Shown here one piece after another: positions 16,461 to 24,690 of a stretch of DNA of 40,061 nt. Every line of letters starts with the position of its first letter. Positions within the stretch are counted from its first letter, which is position 1. Under the pieces are notes generated by a model. The model saw only the letters and a list, made by a program, of their open reading frames with translations. It ran no database searches and was not told where the DNA came from. A program made the translations under genes and the position numbers. Origin of the DNA: DAIOHQ01 sp036744635 (lineage in GTDB: Bacteria > Planctomycetota > Phycisphaerae > Tepidisphaerales > Tepidisphaeraceae); the NCBI GenBank assembly GCA_036744635.1, contig DAIOHQ010000010.1, positions 1-40,061 of the forward strand, written 5' to 3'.

Positions 16461-18158
16461 ATGATGACCCTGGCTTTGATAACCGACAACTCCGGCTACG
16501 GCGCCGCCCGCATGGGGGCGATCGTGCTGATTGCGCTGCTGCTGCTGGCGCGGCGGCCGCGGCGGTGGCTGCGGCGGGCGCGGGCACGGTTTGGGCGGGT
16601 CGCGGGCCGGCGGGTTGTCAGCATGTTGCTGGTTTTCGCGCTGTCGATGATCGTGGCGATGACGCTGAGTGCTGCGCAGTGGCCAGAGGCGCATATCCAT
16701 GATGAGTTCAGCTATCTGCTGGCCGGGGACACGTTCGCGCATGGCCGGCTGAAGAACCCAACTCACCCGATGTGGGAGCATTTTGAGACGATTCATGAAA
16801 TCGTGCAGCCGTTTTACGCCTCGAAATATCCGCCGGGGCAAGGGATGTTTCTGGCGCTGGGACAGGTGACGACCGGCAGGTCGCTGGCGGGGGTATGGCT
16901 GAGCGTGGCGTTGGGATGTGCGGCGCTGACGTGGATGTTGCAGGGGTGGGTGGGGGCGCGCTGGGCACTGCTGGGCGGGTTGGCGGCGGCGATCAATCCG
17001 GGGGTGATGTATTGGGGCCAGTGTTATTTTGGCGGTGGCGTGGCGTTTCTGGGCGGGGCGCTGGTATTGGGGGCGCTGCCACGATTGGCAAGTCGGCGGA
17101 GCGCGGCGGTGGCGGCGGTGATGGGATTGGGGATGGCGATATTGGCGAATTCGCGCCCGTTTGAGGGGGCGATTGTGTCGGCGCTGGCGGGGGGATGGTT
17201 ATTGATTTGCACGATGAGGAGAGGCAACGATAGCGGCACGCGGCCCGCCAGTGGGCCGGCTGAACGGAGTTCGGCACTGGCATGGAGTGCTCTTGCATTG
17301 GTGCTGGCCCTGAACTTCGTGTGGATGGGATATTACAACAAGAGCGTGACGGGCAGCGCGCTGGTGATGCCGTACCAGGTGCATGAGGCGCAGTACGCGG
17401 TGGCGCCGCTGTTTTTCTGGCAGAAGCCGAGGCCGGAGCCGGTGTATCGGCACGAGCCGATCCGCCAGCTTCACGCGGTATGGGAGATGGATTGGTATCG
17501 GCAGCGGCAGACATTCAGCGATTTGCTGCACCTGTCGCTGTGGAAGATCGCGGGGGCGATTCATTTTTTTCTGCGGATGAATCTCCTGCTGCTGCCATTG
17601 CTGGCGCTGCCCTGGGCGCTGTGGCGGAATCGGTGGACCGTATTTGCGCTGGCGGCGGCCGTGCTTTTCACGCTGGCGCTGCAGGCGGCGACTTTTCAGG
17701 GACCGCATTATTATGCACCCGCCGTGCCCCTGGGCTTCGTGGTGATGTGCGCGTGCCTGCGCGAGATGCATGGCCTGCGGCTGGCTCGGCTGCGCGTTGG
17801 CCGATTCCTCGTGGCGGTGATCTGCCTTACGTATCTGGGAACTGGATTGGAATGGTATTACGAGTGGGCGGCAACGCCGTCTACCGGTTTTGAGGCGCAT
17901 CGGGCGGCGATCGCGGAGGAATATGGGCGCCGGCCCCGCAAGGCGCTGATGATCGTGAGCTATCGGCCATGGCACAATTATCATGATGAGTGGGTGTACA
18001 ATGCGGCCGACATCGACGGCGCCCGCGTGGTTTGGGCGAGGGATATGGGGGATCAGAAGAACCGGGAGCTAATGGGTTATTTCTCCGACCGCGACACGTT
18101 TATCATCGATGGTGATGAATTTTCCCAGCCAGACTGGTCGGGATCGAAATGGCCATGA
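16461..18158 (+). CDS. polytopic membrane protein, GT39/PMT-like
   Basis: The 565-residue product is a multi-spanning inner-membrane protein with about ten hydrophobic segments. After the second, it carries HDEFSYLLAGDTFAHG, with acidic residues in the first periplasmic loop, and KYPPGQG, both typical of lipid-linked glycosyltransferases of the GT39/ArnT type. These move a sugar from a polyprenyl-phosphate carrier to a lipid or protein outside the membrane. A soluble C-terminal part (about residues 465-565) follows. The next gene, 10 bp downstream, encodes a GT2-type polyprenyl-phosphate glycosyltransferase, a common pairing: one makes the lipid-linked sugar and the other uses it. Start is uncertain among GTG 16458, ATG 16461 and ATG 16464, with no clear Shine-Dalgarno site. 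Confidence 0.75.
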   Translation: MMTLALITDNSGYGAARMGAIVLIALLLLARRPRRWLRRARARFGRVAGRRVVSMLLVFALSMIVAMTLSAAQWPEAHIHDEFSYLLAGDTFAHGRLKNPTHPMWEHFETIHEIVQPFYASKYPPGQGMFLALGQVTTGRSLAGVWLSVALGCAALTWMLQGWVGARWALLGGLAAAINPGVMYWGQCYFGGGVAFLGGALVLGALPRLASRRSAAVAAVMGLGMAILANSRPFEGAIVSALAGGWLLICTMRRGNDSGTRPASGPAERSSALAWSALALVLALNFVWMGYYNKSVTGSALVMPYQVHEAQYAVAPLFFWQKPRPEPVYRHEPIRQLHAVWEMDWYRQRQTFSDLLHLSLWKIAGAIHFFLRMNLLLLPLLALPWALWRNRWTVFALAAAVLFTLALQAATFQGPHYYAPAVPLGFVVMCACLREMHGLRLARLRVGRFLVAVICLTYLGTGLEWYYEWAATPSTGFEAHRAAIAEEYGRRPRKALMIVSYRPWHNYHDEWVYNAADIDGARVVWARDMGDQKNRELMGYFSDRDTFIIDGDEFSQPDWSGSKWP

Positions 18159-18168
18159 GAAGAGGCAA

Positions 18169-19401
18169 ATGACGACGGCGGCGGCGACGACGACAATTTC
18201 GGCGGGCACGGGCGAGGCGGTCTCGCAGGGCCCCCCCTCGGAGAGCGGAATCGAGCTGTCGGTGGTGATGCCGTGCCTGAACGAGGCCGACACGCTGGCG
18301 GCCTGCATCGGTAAGGCGACGGGGGCGCTGCGCCTGCACGGGATCAGCGGAGAGATCATCGTGGCCGACAACGGGAGTACCGACGGTTCGCAGCAGATCG
18401 GCGCGGGGCTGGGGGCGCGGGTGGTGGATGTGGCGGAGAAGGGCTATGGCAACGCCCTGATGGGAGGAATCGCGGCGGCGCGGGGGCGGTTCGTGCTGAT
18501 GGGGGATGCCGATGACAGCTACGATTTTTCCGAGATCCCGGCGTTTCTGCAAAAACTGCGCGAGGGATGGGAATTGGTGCAGGGGTGCCGGCTGCCCGCG
18601 GGCGGGGGGAAGATCATGCCGGGGGCAATGCCGTTTTTGCACCGCTGGTGGGGGAATCCGATGTTTTCGCGGCTGGGGCGGGGATGGTTCGGGGCGCCGA
18701 TTCATGACATCTATTGTGGCATGCGCGGGTTCACCCGCGAACTGTCGCAGCGGCTGGATCAGCGCTGCACCGGGATGGAATTCGCCACCGAAATGATCAT
18801 CAAGTCGAGCTTGTACCGGGTGCGGATGACGGAGGTGCCAATCACCCTCTGGCCGGACGGGCGCAAGGCGCACGCGCCGCACTTGAAGACGTTTCGCGAT
18901 GGCTGGCGGACGCTGCGCTTTTTTCTGATGTACAGTCCGCGCTGGCTGTTCGTGATGCCGGGGTTGCTGCTGATGATGCTCGGACTGCTGGGATATGCGC
19001 TGGCGCTGCCGGGCACGAAGATCGGGCACGTGCGCTTCGATGCCCACACGCTGCTGTTCGCGAGCCTGGCGATCTTGATGGGATATCAGGCGATAATGAT
19101 CGGCGTGTTCACCAAGAAATTCGCCGAGAGCGAAGGGCGGATGCCGGCCGACTGGCGGCTGGCGTGGCTGGGGAGATTCATCACGCTGGAACGGGGGATC
19201 GTTTTGGGAGCAATCACATTGGCGGCGGGACTTTGCCTGCTGGCGGTGGCGGTGAATCAGTGGATGCGGGTGGGGTTTGGGAATCTGGAATACGCCAGGA
19301 CCATGCGCTGGGTGATTCCCGGGGCGACGCTGACGGCGGTGGGATTTCAGACAATTCTTTCGAGCTTTTTTGTGAGCATATTGGGAATGAAGCGGAAGTG
19401 A
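18169..19401 (+). CDS. GT2 family polyprenyl-phosphate glycosyltransferase
   Basis: This 410-residue enzyme has an N-terminal GT-A domain (about residues 28-250) with SVVMPCLNEADTL, IIVADNGSTDGS and a GDADDSYDF motif that binds nucleotide-sugar and metal. Four C-terminal membrane helices (about residues 258-410) follow. The layout matches dolichol/undecaprenyl-phosphate sugar synthases that make a lipid-linked sugar donor. The ATG at 18169 was chosen over an open upstream extension because AGAGG precedes it and it starts ten bases after the upstream stop, giving a tight two-gene operon with the GT39-like protein. The N-terminal 25 residues are Thr/Ala-rich and non-conserved. The sugar is unknown. 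Confidence 0.88.
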   Translation: MTTAAATTTISAGTGEAVSQGPPSESGIELSVVMPCLNEADTLAACIGKATGALRLHGISGEIIVADNGSTDGSQQIGAGLGARVVDVAEKGYGNALMGGIAAARGRFVLMGDADDSYDFSEIPAFLQKLREGWELVQGCRLPAGGGKIMPGAMPFLHRWWGNPMFSRLGRGWFGAPIHDIYCGMRGFTRELSQRLDQRCTGMEFATEMIIKSSLYRVRMTEVPITLWPDGRKAHAPHLKTFRDGWRTLRFFLMYSPRWLFVMPGLLLMMLGLLGYALALPGTKIGHVRFDAHTLLFASLAILMGYQAIMIGVFTKKFAESEGRMPADWRLAWLGRFITLERGIVLGAITLAAGLCLLAVAVNQWMRVGFGNLEYARTMRWVIPGATLTAVGFQTILSSFFVSILGMKRK

Positions 19402-19417
19402 GCATCGTTGCAAGAGC

Positions 19418-19483
19418 CGTGAAACGTGAAACATGAAGAGCAATCCAGCCGCGCTTCTTCACGTTTCACGTTTCACGTTTCAC
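19418..19483. repeat. imperfect inverted repeat (GTGAAAC family)
   Basis: The left arm (19418-19440) carries CGTGAAACGTGAAACATGAA, nearly the same as the left arm at 15098. The right arm (from about 19455) contains repeated TTCACGTTTCACG. It lies between the GT2 gene and the glycerophosphodiesterase gene. A short direct repeat GGGCACAGAT follows at about 19488-19508. Confidence 0.8.
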
Positions 19484-19496
19484 CTATGGGGCACAG

Positions 19497-20216
19497 ATGG
19501 GCACAGATCAAGAAAATGGCAGGATAACAATCGTGGCCCATCGGGGATTGCACGATGTCTGGCCGGAGAACTCGGTGGAGGCGATGGTGGCGGCGTGGGA
19601 GGCGGGATTCGAGTGGTGCGAGTGCGATGTACACGCATCGGCCGACGGCGTGCCGGTGGTGATTCACGATGCAACGCTGGAGCGGACCACGTTTGGAACC
19701 GGCGCGGTGCGGTTGCGGACGTGGGCGAAGTTGTGCGGCGTCAAGCTGCGAGATGTGGGCGGAACGGGCGGGAATTGCCGGCTGTCGTCGCTGCAACAGG
19801 TGCTGGCGAAGATGCCGGCGGGGAAGGGACTGACCGTCGAGATCAAGCCGGCCAATGATCCGCAATTGGTGAGATGGGTGGTTGAGCTGGCGGATGCGTT
19901 GCCCGACCGGAAATTCTTTTTCATTTCGTTTGATCCGGCCAACGTGCCTGAGTTGGTGGCCAGAGTCGGACCGGAGCGGGTAGGCGCGCTGGTGGGAAGC
20001 GTCGGCGAGGTGGAGGGCGCGGTAAAGGGACCGGCGGGCTGGGTAAAAATCAATTGGCGCTTGTTGGATGAGCAGACGGCGTGCCGCCTGCGGGCGGCGC
20101 ACAAGCGTATCAGCGTGTGGACGCTGAACGACCTGATCGCGATGGGTCAGATGCGCCGCATGGGGGTGGAGCGGATTACGTCCGACGTCCCAAAACTGCT
20201 GCAGGCGGCGCTGTAG
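19497..20216 (+). CDS. glycerophosphodiester phosphodiesterase (GDPD)
   Basis: The 239-residue protein is a GDPD-family TIM barrel that hydrolyses glycerophosphodiesters to glycerol-3-phosphate and an alcohol. Catalytic and metal-binding residues are in place: HR at 15-16 in IVAHRGLHD, ENS at 24-26, E42/D44 in CECDVHAS, HD at 57-58 in PVVIHDATLERTT, and VEIK. There is no signal peptide, so it is likely cytoplasmic. The first eight residues come from a region of short repeats (GGGCACAGAT), so the start may have been modified by repeat insertion; ATG 19497 is the best candidate. A DUF559-bearing element begins two bases after its stop. Confidence 0.9.
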   Translation: MGTDQENGRITIVAHRGLHDVWPENSVEAMVAAWEAGFEWCECDVHASADGVPVVIHDATLERTTFGTGAVRLRTWAKLCGVKLRDVGGTGGNCRLSSLQQVLAKMPAGKGLTVEIKPANDPQLVRWVVELADALPDRKFFFISFDPANVPELVARVGPERVGALVGSVGEVEGAVKGPAGWVKINWRLLDEQTACRLRAAHKRISVWTLNDLIAMGQMRRMGVERITSDVPKLLQAAL

Positions 20217-20217
20217 G

Positions 20218-20779
20218 GGGGTGTAACGCATATTTTTGGCGAATTTCTTTTTCTGGTCCCCTCGCCCGGTACTCCGGGAGAGGGTCAGGGTGAGGGCCTT
20301 TATCGATTGCCATCGCATCGCGGATAATTCCGCGCGACATGTCAGCGCCGCGCGACAATAACCGGCTTCTCCGTTTCGCACGCGAGATGCGCAAGTCTTC
20401 CACCGACGCCGAAGCCAAATTGTGGTCGATCTTGCGCGACCGCTCCCTTGCCGGCTTCAAGTTCCGCCGACAGCACCCAGTGGCTGGATACATCCTCGAC
20501 TTCTACTGTGTCCGTAAGCGGCTGGCCATCGAGTTGGATGGCGGCCAGCACGCGGATTCCGACGCCATCACCTATGACCAGCGGCGGACCAATCGGCTGA
20601 ATGAAGTTGGGGTGCGGGTCCTGCGATTCTGGGATCACGATGTCCGCAGAGATCACCAAGCCGTTGCAGCAGAGATTCTGCGTCATCTGGAGCAGGCAGA
20701 ACCCTCACCCTAACCCTCTCCCACGCGTACGTGGGAGAGGGGACTGAAGTGTGATCGCCAAAAATGAGCGTTACACCCC
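20218..20779. mobile_element. 562-bp TIR element carrying a DUF559 gene
   Basis: Inverted repeats of 25 bp bound it at 20218-20242 and 20755-20779, matching at 23 of 25 positions. Just inside each end is a hairpin: CCCTC-rich at 20259-20283, and a perfect CCCTCTCCCACG stem at 20713-20740. The only gene inside encodes a DUF559 endonuclease-like protein (20339-20713). A 51-bp stretch at the end of the window (40011-40061) matches the left end at 44 of 51 positions, so this is a repeated element. No target-site duplication is clear. No known transposase is present; the endonuclease-like protein may serve as the mobility enzyme, which is inference. Confidence 0.75.
20339..20713 (+). CDS. DUF559 endonuclease-like protein
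   Basis: This 124-residue protein belongs to the DUF559 family, whose fold resembles the Vsr mismatch endonuclease and other PD-(D/E)XK nucleases. Conserved residues include D54 in YILDFYC, E65 and D67 in AIELDGGQH, and H71, plus an R-rich N-terminus and the FKFRRQHP strand before the catalytic Asp. No function is established for the family as a whole. It lies between two inverted repeats and is the only gene in the element. The C-terminal residues EPSP are encoded where the right-hand hairpin begins, so gene and repeat have fitted together. A nuclease role is likely from the fold; a mobility role is inferred. Confidence 0.88.
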   Translation: MSAPRDNNRLLRFAREMRKSSTDAEAKLWSILRDRSLAGFKFRRQHPVAGYILDFYCVRKRLAIELDGGQHADSDAITYDQRRTNRLNEVGVRVLRFWDHDVRRDHQAVAAEILRHLEQAEPSP

Positions 20780-20783
20780 TGAA

Positions 20784-20806
20784 TAGGGTGCGCGGAGTAC
20801 ACCCTA
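20784..20806. repeat. TAGGGTG hairpin
   Basis: Arms TAGGGTG (20784-20790) and CACCCTA (20800-20806) form a small stem. It belongs to the GTAGGGTG-type repeats seen at 24049, 24114 and, in coding sequence, near 35005. Confidence 0.55.
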
Positions 20807-20870
20807 CGCAGACAAATCGTTCCGAATCGGTATCATCAGCGTGTACGAAAACAGTTCAGGGAGCGACGCG

Positions 20871-22637
20871 ATGGCCAAGCCGGATGAAATGAAAGACGGG
20901 TTGAAAAAGAACAAGGATGCGCCTGCCGAAGCCAGTGCGGCTCCGGCTTCAAACGATTTCATTCGCCAGATCATCGCGCAGGACAATCAGGCCGGGAAGT
21001 GGGGCGGGCGGGTGGCGACGCGGTTTCCCCCCGAGCCCAACGGGTATCTGCACATCGGCCACGCCAAGTCGATCTGCCTGAATTTCGGCATCGCCGAAGA
21101 ATTTGCCGGCACCTGCAATCTGCGCTATGACGACACCAACCCCTCCAAAGAGGAGGAGGAATACGTCCGCAGTATCGAAGAGGATGTGAAGTGGCTGGGT
21201 TTCACCTGGTCGGGCAAGTATTGGGCATCCGATTATTTTCAGACGATGTACGACTACGCCGTGGAACTGATCCGCAAGGGCAAGGCGTATGTTGATGACC
21301 TGACTGCCGATCAAATTCGCGAGCATCGCGGGACGCTCACCAGCGGGGGCAGGGAAAGCCCGCACCGCAATCGCCCGGTGGAGGAGAATCTCGACCTCTT
21401 CGAGCGCATGCGCAAGGGGGAGTTCCCCGATGGGACGCGGGTGTTGCGGGCGAAGATCGACATGGCCTCGCCAAACTTCAACCTGCGCGATCCGGTGATG
21501 TACCGCATCCTGCACGAGCCCCACCACAACACCGGCGACAAATGGTGCATCTATCCGATGTACGACTGGGCCCATGGGTTCGAGGATTCGACCGAGAAGA
21601 TCACCCATTCCATTTGCACGCTGGAGTTCGAGAACCACCGGCCGCTGTATGACTGGTTCATCGACGCGGTGAATGAAGGGCGGGCGGAAAAAGACAAGAT
21701 CTGGCACCCGCGGCAGATCGAGTTCGCCCGGCTGAACCTCACCTACACGCTGCTCAGCAAGCGCAAGCTGCTGGATTTGGTGAAGAGCGGTGTGGTGAGC
21801 GGCTGGAACGACCCGCGCATGCCGACGATCTCCGGATTCCGGCGGCGCGGCTATACGCCGGAGGCGATTCGGGCATTTTGCAAGGAAGTGGGGGTGGCGA
21901 AGTTCAACGGCATGATCGACGTGGGGCGGCTGGAGAATGCGCTGCGCGACGATCTGAACAAGCGGGCGCCGCGGCGGATGGCGGTGCTGCATCCCCTGAA
22001 GCTGGTGATCGACAATTATCCCGAAGGAACGGTGGATGACCTGGATGCGGTGAACAATCCGGAGGATGCATCCGCCGGCACGCGCAAGGTGCCGTTTGGC
22101 CGCGAGCTGTTCATCGAGCAGGATGATTTCCGGGAGGTTCCGCCGCCGAAATATTTCCGGTTGGCGCCGGGGCAGGAGGTCCGTCTGCGCTATGCGTATT
22201 ACGTGAAGTGTACGCACGTGGAAAAGGATTCGACCGGAAATGTGACCGTGGTGCACTGCACCTATGATCCGGCCACGCGCGGCGGCGATTCGCCCGATGG
22301 CCGCAAGGTGAAGGGGACGATCCACTGGGTTTCGGCGGCACACGCGGTGAGGGCGCAGGTGCGGGTGTACGACCACTTGTTCATGAAGCCCGATCTAGAG
22401 GATGTGCCCGAAGGCGTGGACTATAAGACCAATCTCAATCCCAAGTCGCTGGAAGTATTGGAAGAGGCCCGGCTGGAGCCGAGCCTGACCGATGCCCGGC
22501 CGGGTGAGCGATTTCAGTTTGAGCGGCAGGGATATTTTTGTGTGGACACCGTCGACTCAAAGCCGGGGGCGCCCGTCTTCAATCGCACGGTATCGTTGAA
22601 GGATACCTGGGCGAAGGTGGAGAAGGGAAAGCGGTGA
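20871..22637 (+). CDS. glnS: glutaminyl-tRNA synthetase
   Basis: This 588-residue class I aminoacyl-tRNA synthetase charges tRNA-Gln with glutamine using ATP. The first signature, HIGH, is at residues 61-64 in the GYLHIGHAKS context, and the second (KMSKS-like) is LLSKRKL. RFPPEPNG and the NLRYDDTNP motif distinguish GlnRS/GluRS, and YPMYDWAHGFEDS fixes it as GlnRS. The C-terminal beta-barrel anticodon-binding domain (about residues 345-588) is present. A GGGAG site 8 bases before the ATG at 20871 sets the start; the frame opens at a GTG at 20841. Residues 1-30 are a charged extension before the catalytic core. It stands alone, between the DUF559 element and a different gene. Confidence 0.96.
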   Translation: MAKPDEMKDGLKKNKDAPAEASAAPASNDFIRQIIAQDNQAGKWGGRVATRFPPEPNGYLHIGHAKSICLNFGIAEEFAGTCNLRYDDTNPSKEEEEYVRSIEEDVKWLGFTWSGKYWASDYFQTMYDYAVELIRKGKAYVDDLTADQIREHRGTLTSGGRESPHRNRPVEENLDLFERMRKGEFPDGTRVLRAKIDMASPNFNLRDPVMYRILHEPHHNTGDKWCIYPMYDWAHGFEDSTEKITHSICTLEFENHRPLYDWFIDAVNEGRAEKDKIWHPRQIEFARLNLTYTLLSKRKLLDLVKSGVVSGWNDPRMPTISGFRRRGYTPEAIRAFCKEVGVAKFNGMIDVGRLENALRDDLNKRAPRRMAVLHPLKLVIDNYPEGTVDDLDAVNNPEDASAGTRKVPFGRELFIEQDDFREVPPPKYFRLAPGQEVRLRYAYYVKCTHVEKDSTGNVTVVHCTYDPATRGGDSPDGRKVKGTIHWVSAAHAVRAQVRVYDHLFMKPDLEDVPEGVDYKTNLNPKSLEVLEEARLEPSLTDARPGERFQFERQGYFCVDTVDSKPGAPVFNRTVSLKDTWAKVEKGKR

Positions 22638-22643
22638 GAGGCC

Positions 22644-22665
22644 ATGAAACGTGAAACATGAAGAG
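22644..22665. repeat. single arm of the GTGAAAC repeat
   Basis: ATGAAACGTGAAACATGAAG at 22644-22663 is one arm of the inverted repeats at 15098 and 19418. No matching second arm lies nearby, so it looks like a decayed or half copy after glnS. Confidence 0.6.
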
Positions 22666-22766
22666 GCTGCAGGAGGGAAGGGGGTGACGGGCGGGGGAAT
22701 CAAACTTGCGGGGGTGGGGCGGGCTGACTTACCATGGGGTTCAATTACAACCGATGAGGAACTCAT

Positions 22767-24017
22767 ATGTTGCGACGATGGATGGTCGGCGGAATCGGAG
22801 TCTGTGTGCTGGCGTCGGTGCTGCTGGCCAAGCAGGGGGTGGTCCACACCAAGAACGGCACGCCCATCGAAGGGGACATCACCGAAGGCGACGAAAAGGT
22901 GACGATCACGCTGAAGAGCGGGATCCAAACCATCGTCGAGCGCGACAACGTCAAGAGCATCGATTACAGCGGCGACGTCGAGCAGGAATACAAGAACCGG
23001 CTGGCCAAGCTCGATGCCAAGGATGCCAAGGGACGGGTCGAGCTGGCCCACTGGGCGTTTGACAACAAGCGCTATGATTTGGCGCGGGACGCCTCGGAGA
23101 AGGCCTTGGAGATCGATCCCAACAGCGCCGAGGCGACCACGTTTCTGGATGTGATTCGCAACCAGCAGCGGATTGAGCGGAATCATCCGGATCATTCCGG
23201 CGGCACGGGGGGTACGGGGGGCACGGGCGCCGGGGGCGACCATGCCACGATCGAGCCCAAGGGACCCGACCAAAAGGGGACCGATGAGCACAAGTTTCTC
23301 TCGGCCAGCGACATCAACGAAATTCGCCAGAAGGAGCTGAAGGAAAACGACGCGCAGGTGCGCTTCCAGTTCCAAAACGACGTGCGGCGCAAGTTCTGCA
23401 CGGCCACCAACCAGGACCTCGCGACGTTCAACGCCAAGCGGCAGATCGACCAGGCGATGGCGATCCTCAGCAGTGATGAGAAGGACCTGAAGAAGGACGT
23501 GACGGTAATGACCGATCCATCCGCGATTGCGGATTTCAAGAAGCTGGTGCAGCCGCTGGTGTTAAGCCATTGCGCCACGGCCGGCTGCCATGGCGGCGAC
23601 AAGGGTGGCAATTTTATCCTCTTCACCACCGCCAGCCCGAACGATGCGGTGACCTATACCAACTTTTACATCATGGAAAAGTACGCAAAGAAGGGCGAAG
23701 ACGCCGGTGGCGGAAACCCGATCTTTGCCGGCGGCCAGCGGCGGATGATCGATCGCACCCACCCCGATGCATCGATCCTGGTGCAGTATGCCCTGCCGGC
23801 GCGGATAGCGGAGTTCGATCATCCGACCGTGCAGGGATACGACGGGTTTCTGCGCAACACCAGCGACAAGCCGTACAAGGACATCACCACCTGGATGACG
23901 AATCTGGTCGTGCCGGAGCCGGATTACAAGATCAGTTACACGCCGCCGGGAACGCCAAAGGAACCGACCAGCAAGCCGGCGACGGCGCCCGCGCCGGCTC
24001 CGGCAAAAGGGAAGTGA
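22767..24017 (+). CDS. secreted protein with CX4CH haem-like motif
   Basis: The 416-residue product has an uncleaved or borderline signal/anchor (residues 1-21). A helical, TPR-like region (about residues 85-130, ARDASEKALEIDPNSAEA) follows, then a Gly/Thr linker and a C-terminal domain. In that domain C269-ATAG-C274-H275 is a CX4CH motif, a rarer form of the c-type haem attachment site, in a context (VLSHCATAGCHGGDKGG) reminiscent of planctomycete cytochrome-like domains. The tail is Pro/Ala-rich. I did not recognise a known enzyme family. It might be a periplasmic redox protein or a structural protein with a disulphide here. A GAGGA site precedes the ATG. Confidence 0.75.
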   Translation: MLRRWMVGGIGVCVLASVLLAKQGVVHTKNGTPIEGDITEGDEKVTITLKSGIQTIVERDNVKSIDYSGDVEQEYKNRLAKLDAKDAKGRVELAHWAFDNKRYDLARDASEKALEIDPNSAEATTFLDVIRNQQRIERNHPDHSGGTGGTGGTGAGGDHATIEPKGPDQKGTDEHKFLSASDINEIRQKELKENDAQVRFQFQNDVRRKFCTATNQDLATFNAKRQIDQAMAILSSDEKDLKKDVTVMTDPSAIADFKKLVQPLVLSHCATAGCHGGDKGGNFILFTTASPNDAVTYTNFYIMEKYAKKGEDAGGGNPIFAGGQRRMIDRTHPDASILVQYALPARIAEFDHPTVQGYDGFLRNTSDKPYKDITTWMTNLVVPEPDYKISYTPPGTPKEPTSKPATAPAPAPAKGK

Positions 24018-24048
24018 GCGGCGGCACGGTGCTGCTGTGAAATTTTAT

Positions 24049-24133
24049 GTAGGGTCCGCTTCAGCGGACGGACAAACAGCGTCCGCTGAAGCGGACCCTA
24101 CACGACTGCGGATGGTGGGCGAGTACGCCCACC
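24049..24133. repeat. two adjacent palindromes (GTAGGGT family)
   Basis: A perfect 21-bp inverted repeat has arms at 24049-24069 and 24081-24101. A second hairpin, GGTGGGCG-AGTA-CGCCCACC, follows at 24114-24133. Both contain GTAGGGT/ACCCTAC ends. They lie between the CX4CH gene and the next small gene. Confidence 0.9.
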
Positions 24134-24170
24134 CTACAGGATCGTCACGCGTGCCTCGCGGTAAAGCCCC

Positions 24171-24599
24171 ATGTCTCCTTTGAACTTCCTGGCGTTGATC
24201 GCGGCCATTCCGGTGCTGGCGACGGTCTGGCAGGTGATCGCCCAGCGCCGCCGCCGCCGGCTGGTCTATCAGCTCGCCAGGCAGTGGCGCATGCACTACA
24301 GCCCCAATGACCGGTTTCGTCTGGCCGAGCGGATGGCGGACCATTTTCCGATGGTGGGGGCGGCCGACCTGCTGGTACACGATGTCATCTATGGCCTGCA
24401 GCACGAGCACTATCGCTATGTCTTTACCATCGACTACACCGAGGGCGTCGTCCGCACCAAGCGAAGAAGGTCCCGCGTCGTCGCCTTCGCCGAGCCGCGC
24501 GAACGTCTGCCGGCCGCGCCGGCGACGGCGCTGAAGCTGGCGGCGGAAAGCGGGTCGCTGCGCGAGCAATATGAGGATGCCGCACGCGCTTTTGCGTAA
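24171..24599 (+). CDS. small membrane-anchored hypothetical protein
   Basis: This 142-residue protein has one N-terminal membrane segment (residues 4-23, LNFLALIAAIPVLATVWQVI) followed by a basic RRRRR stop-transfer, then a cytoplasmic domain of about 110 residues rich in Arg, Tyr and His (HEHYRYVFTIDYTEG). I do not recognise the family. There is no clear Shine-Dalgarno site, but the frame and the terminator after it support a real gene. It is convergent with the HtrA-like gene, with which it shares a bidirectional hairpin. Confidence 0.6.
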   Translation: MSPLNFLALIAAIPVLATVWQVIAQRRRRRLVYQLARQWRMHYSPNDRFRLAERMADHFPMVGAADLLVHDVIYGLQHEHYRYVFTIDYTEGVVRTKRRRSRVVAFAEPRERLPAAPATALKLAAESGSLREQYEDAARAFA

Positions 24600-24629
24600 T
24601 TTCAATTACCAATGCGGTTGTCGAAAATC

Positions 24630-24657
24630 AAAGCCCCGCATGTACATGCGGGGCTTT
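24630..24657. terminator. bidirectional intrinsic terminator
   Basis: AAAGCCCCGCATG pairs with CATGCGGGGCTTT around a short TA centre, with A and T runs outside. It lies between two convergent genes (stops at 24599 and 24691) and should end transcription in both directions. Confidence 0.88.
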
Positions 24658-24690
24658 TGAGATAAGCGATCAAAGCAATCGGAAGCCGTA

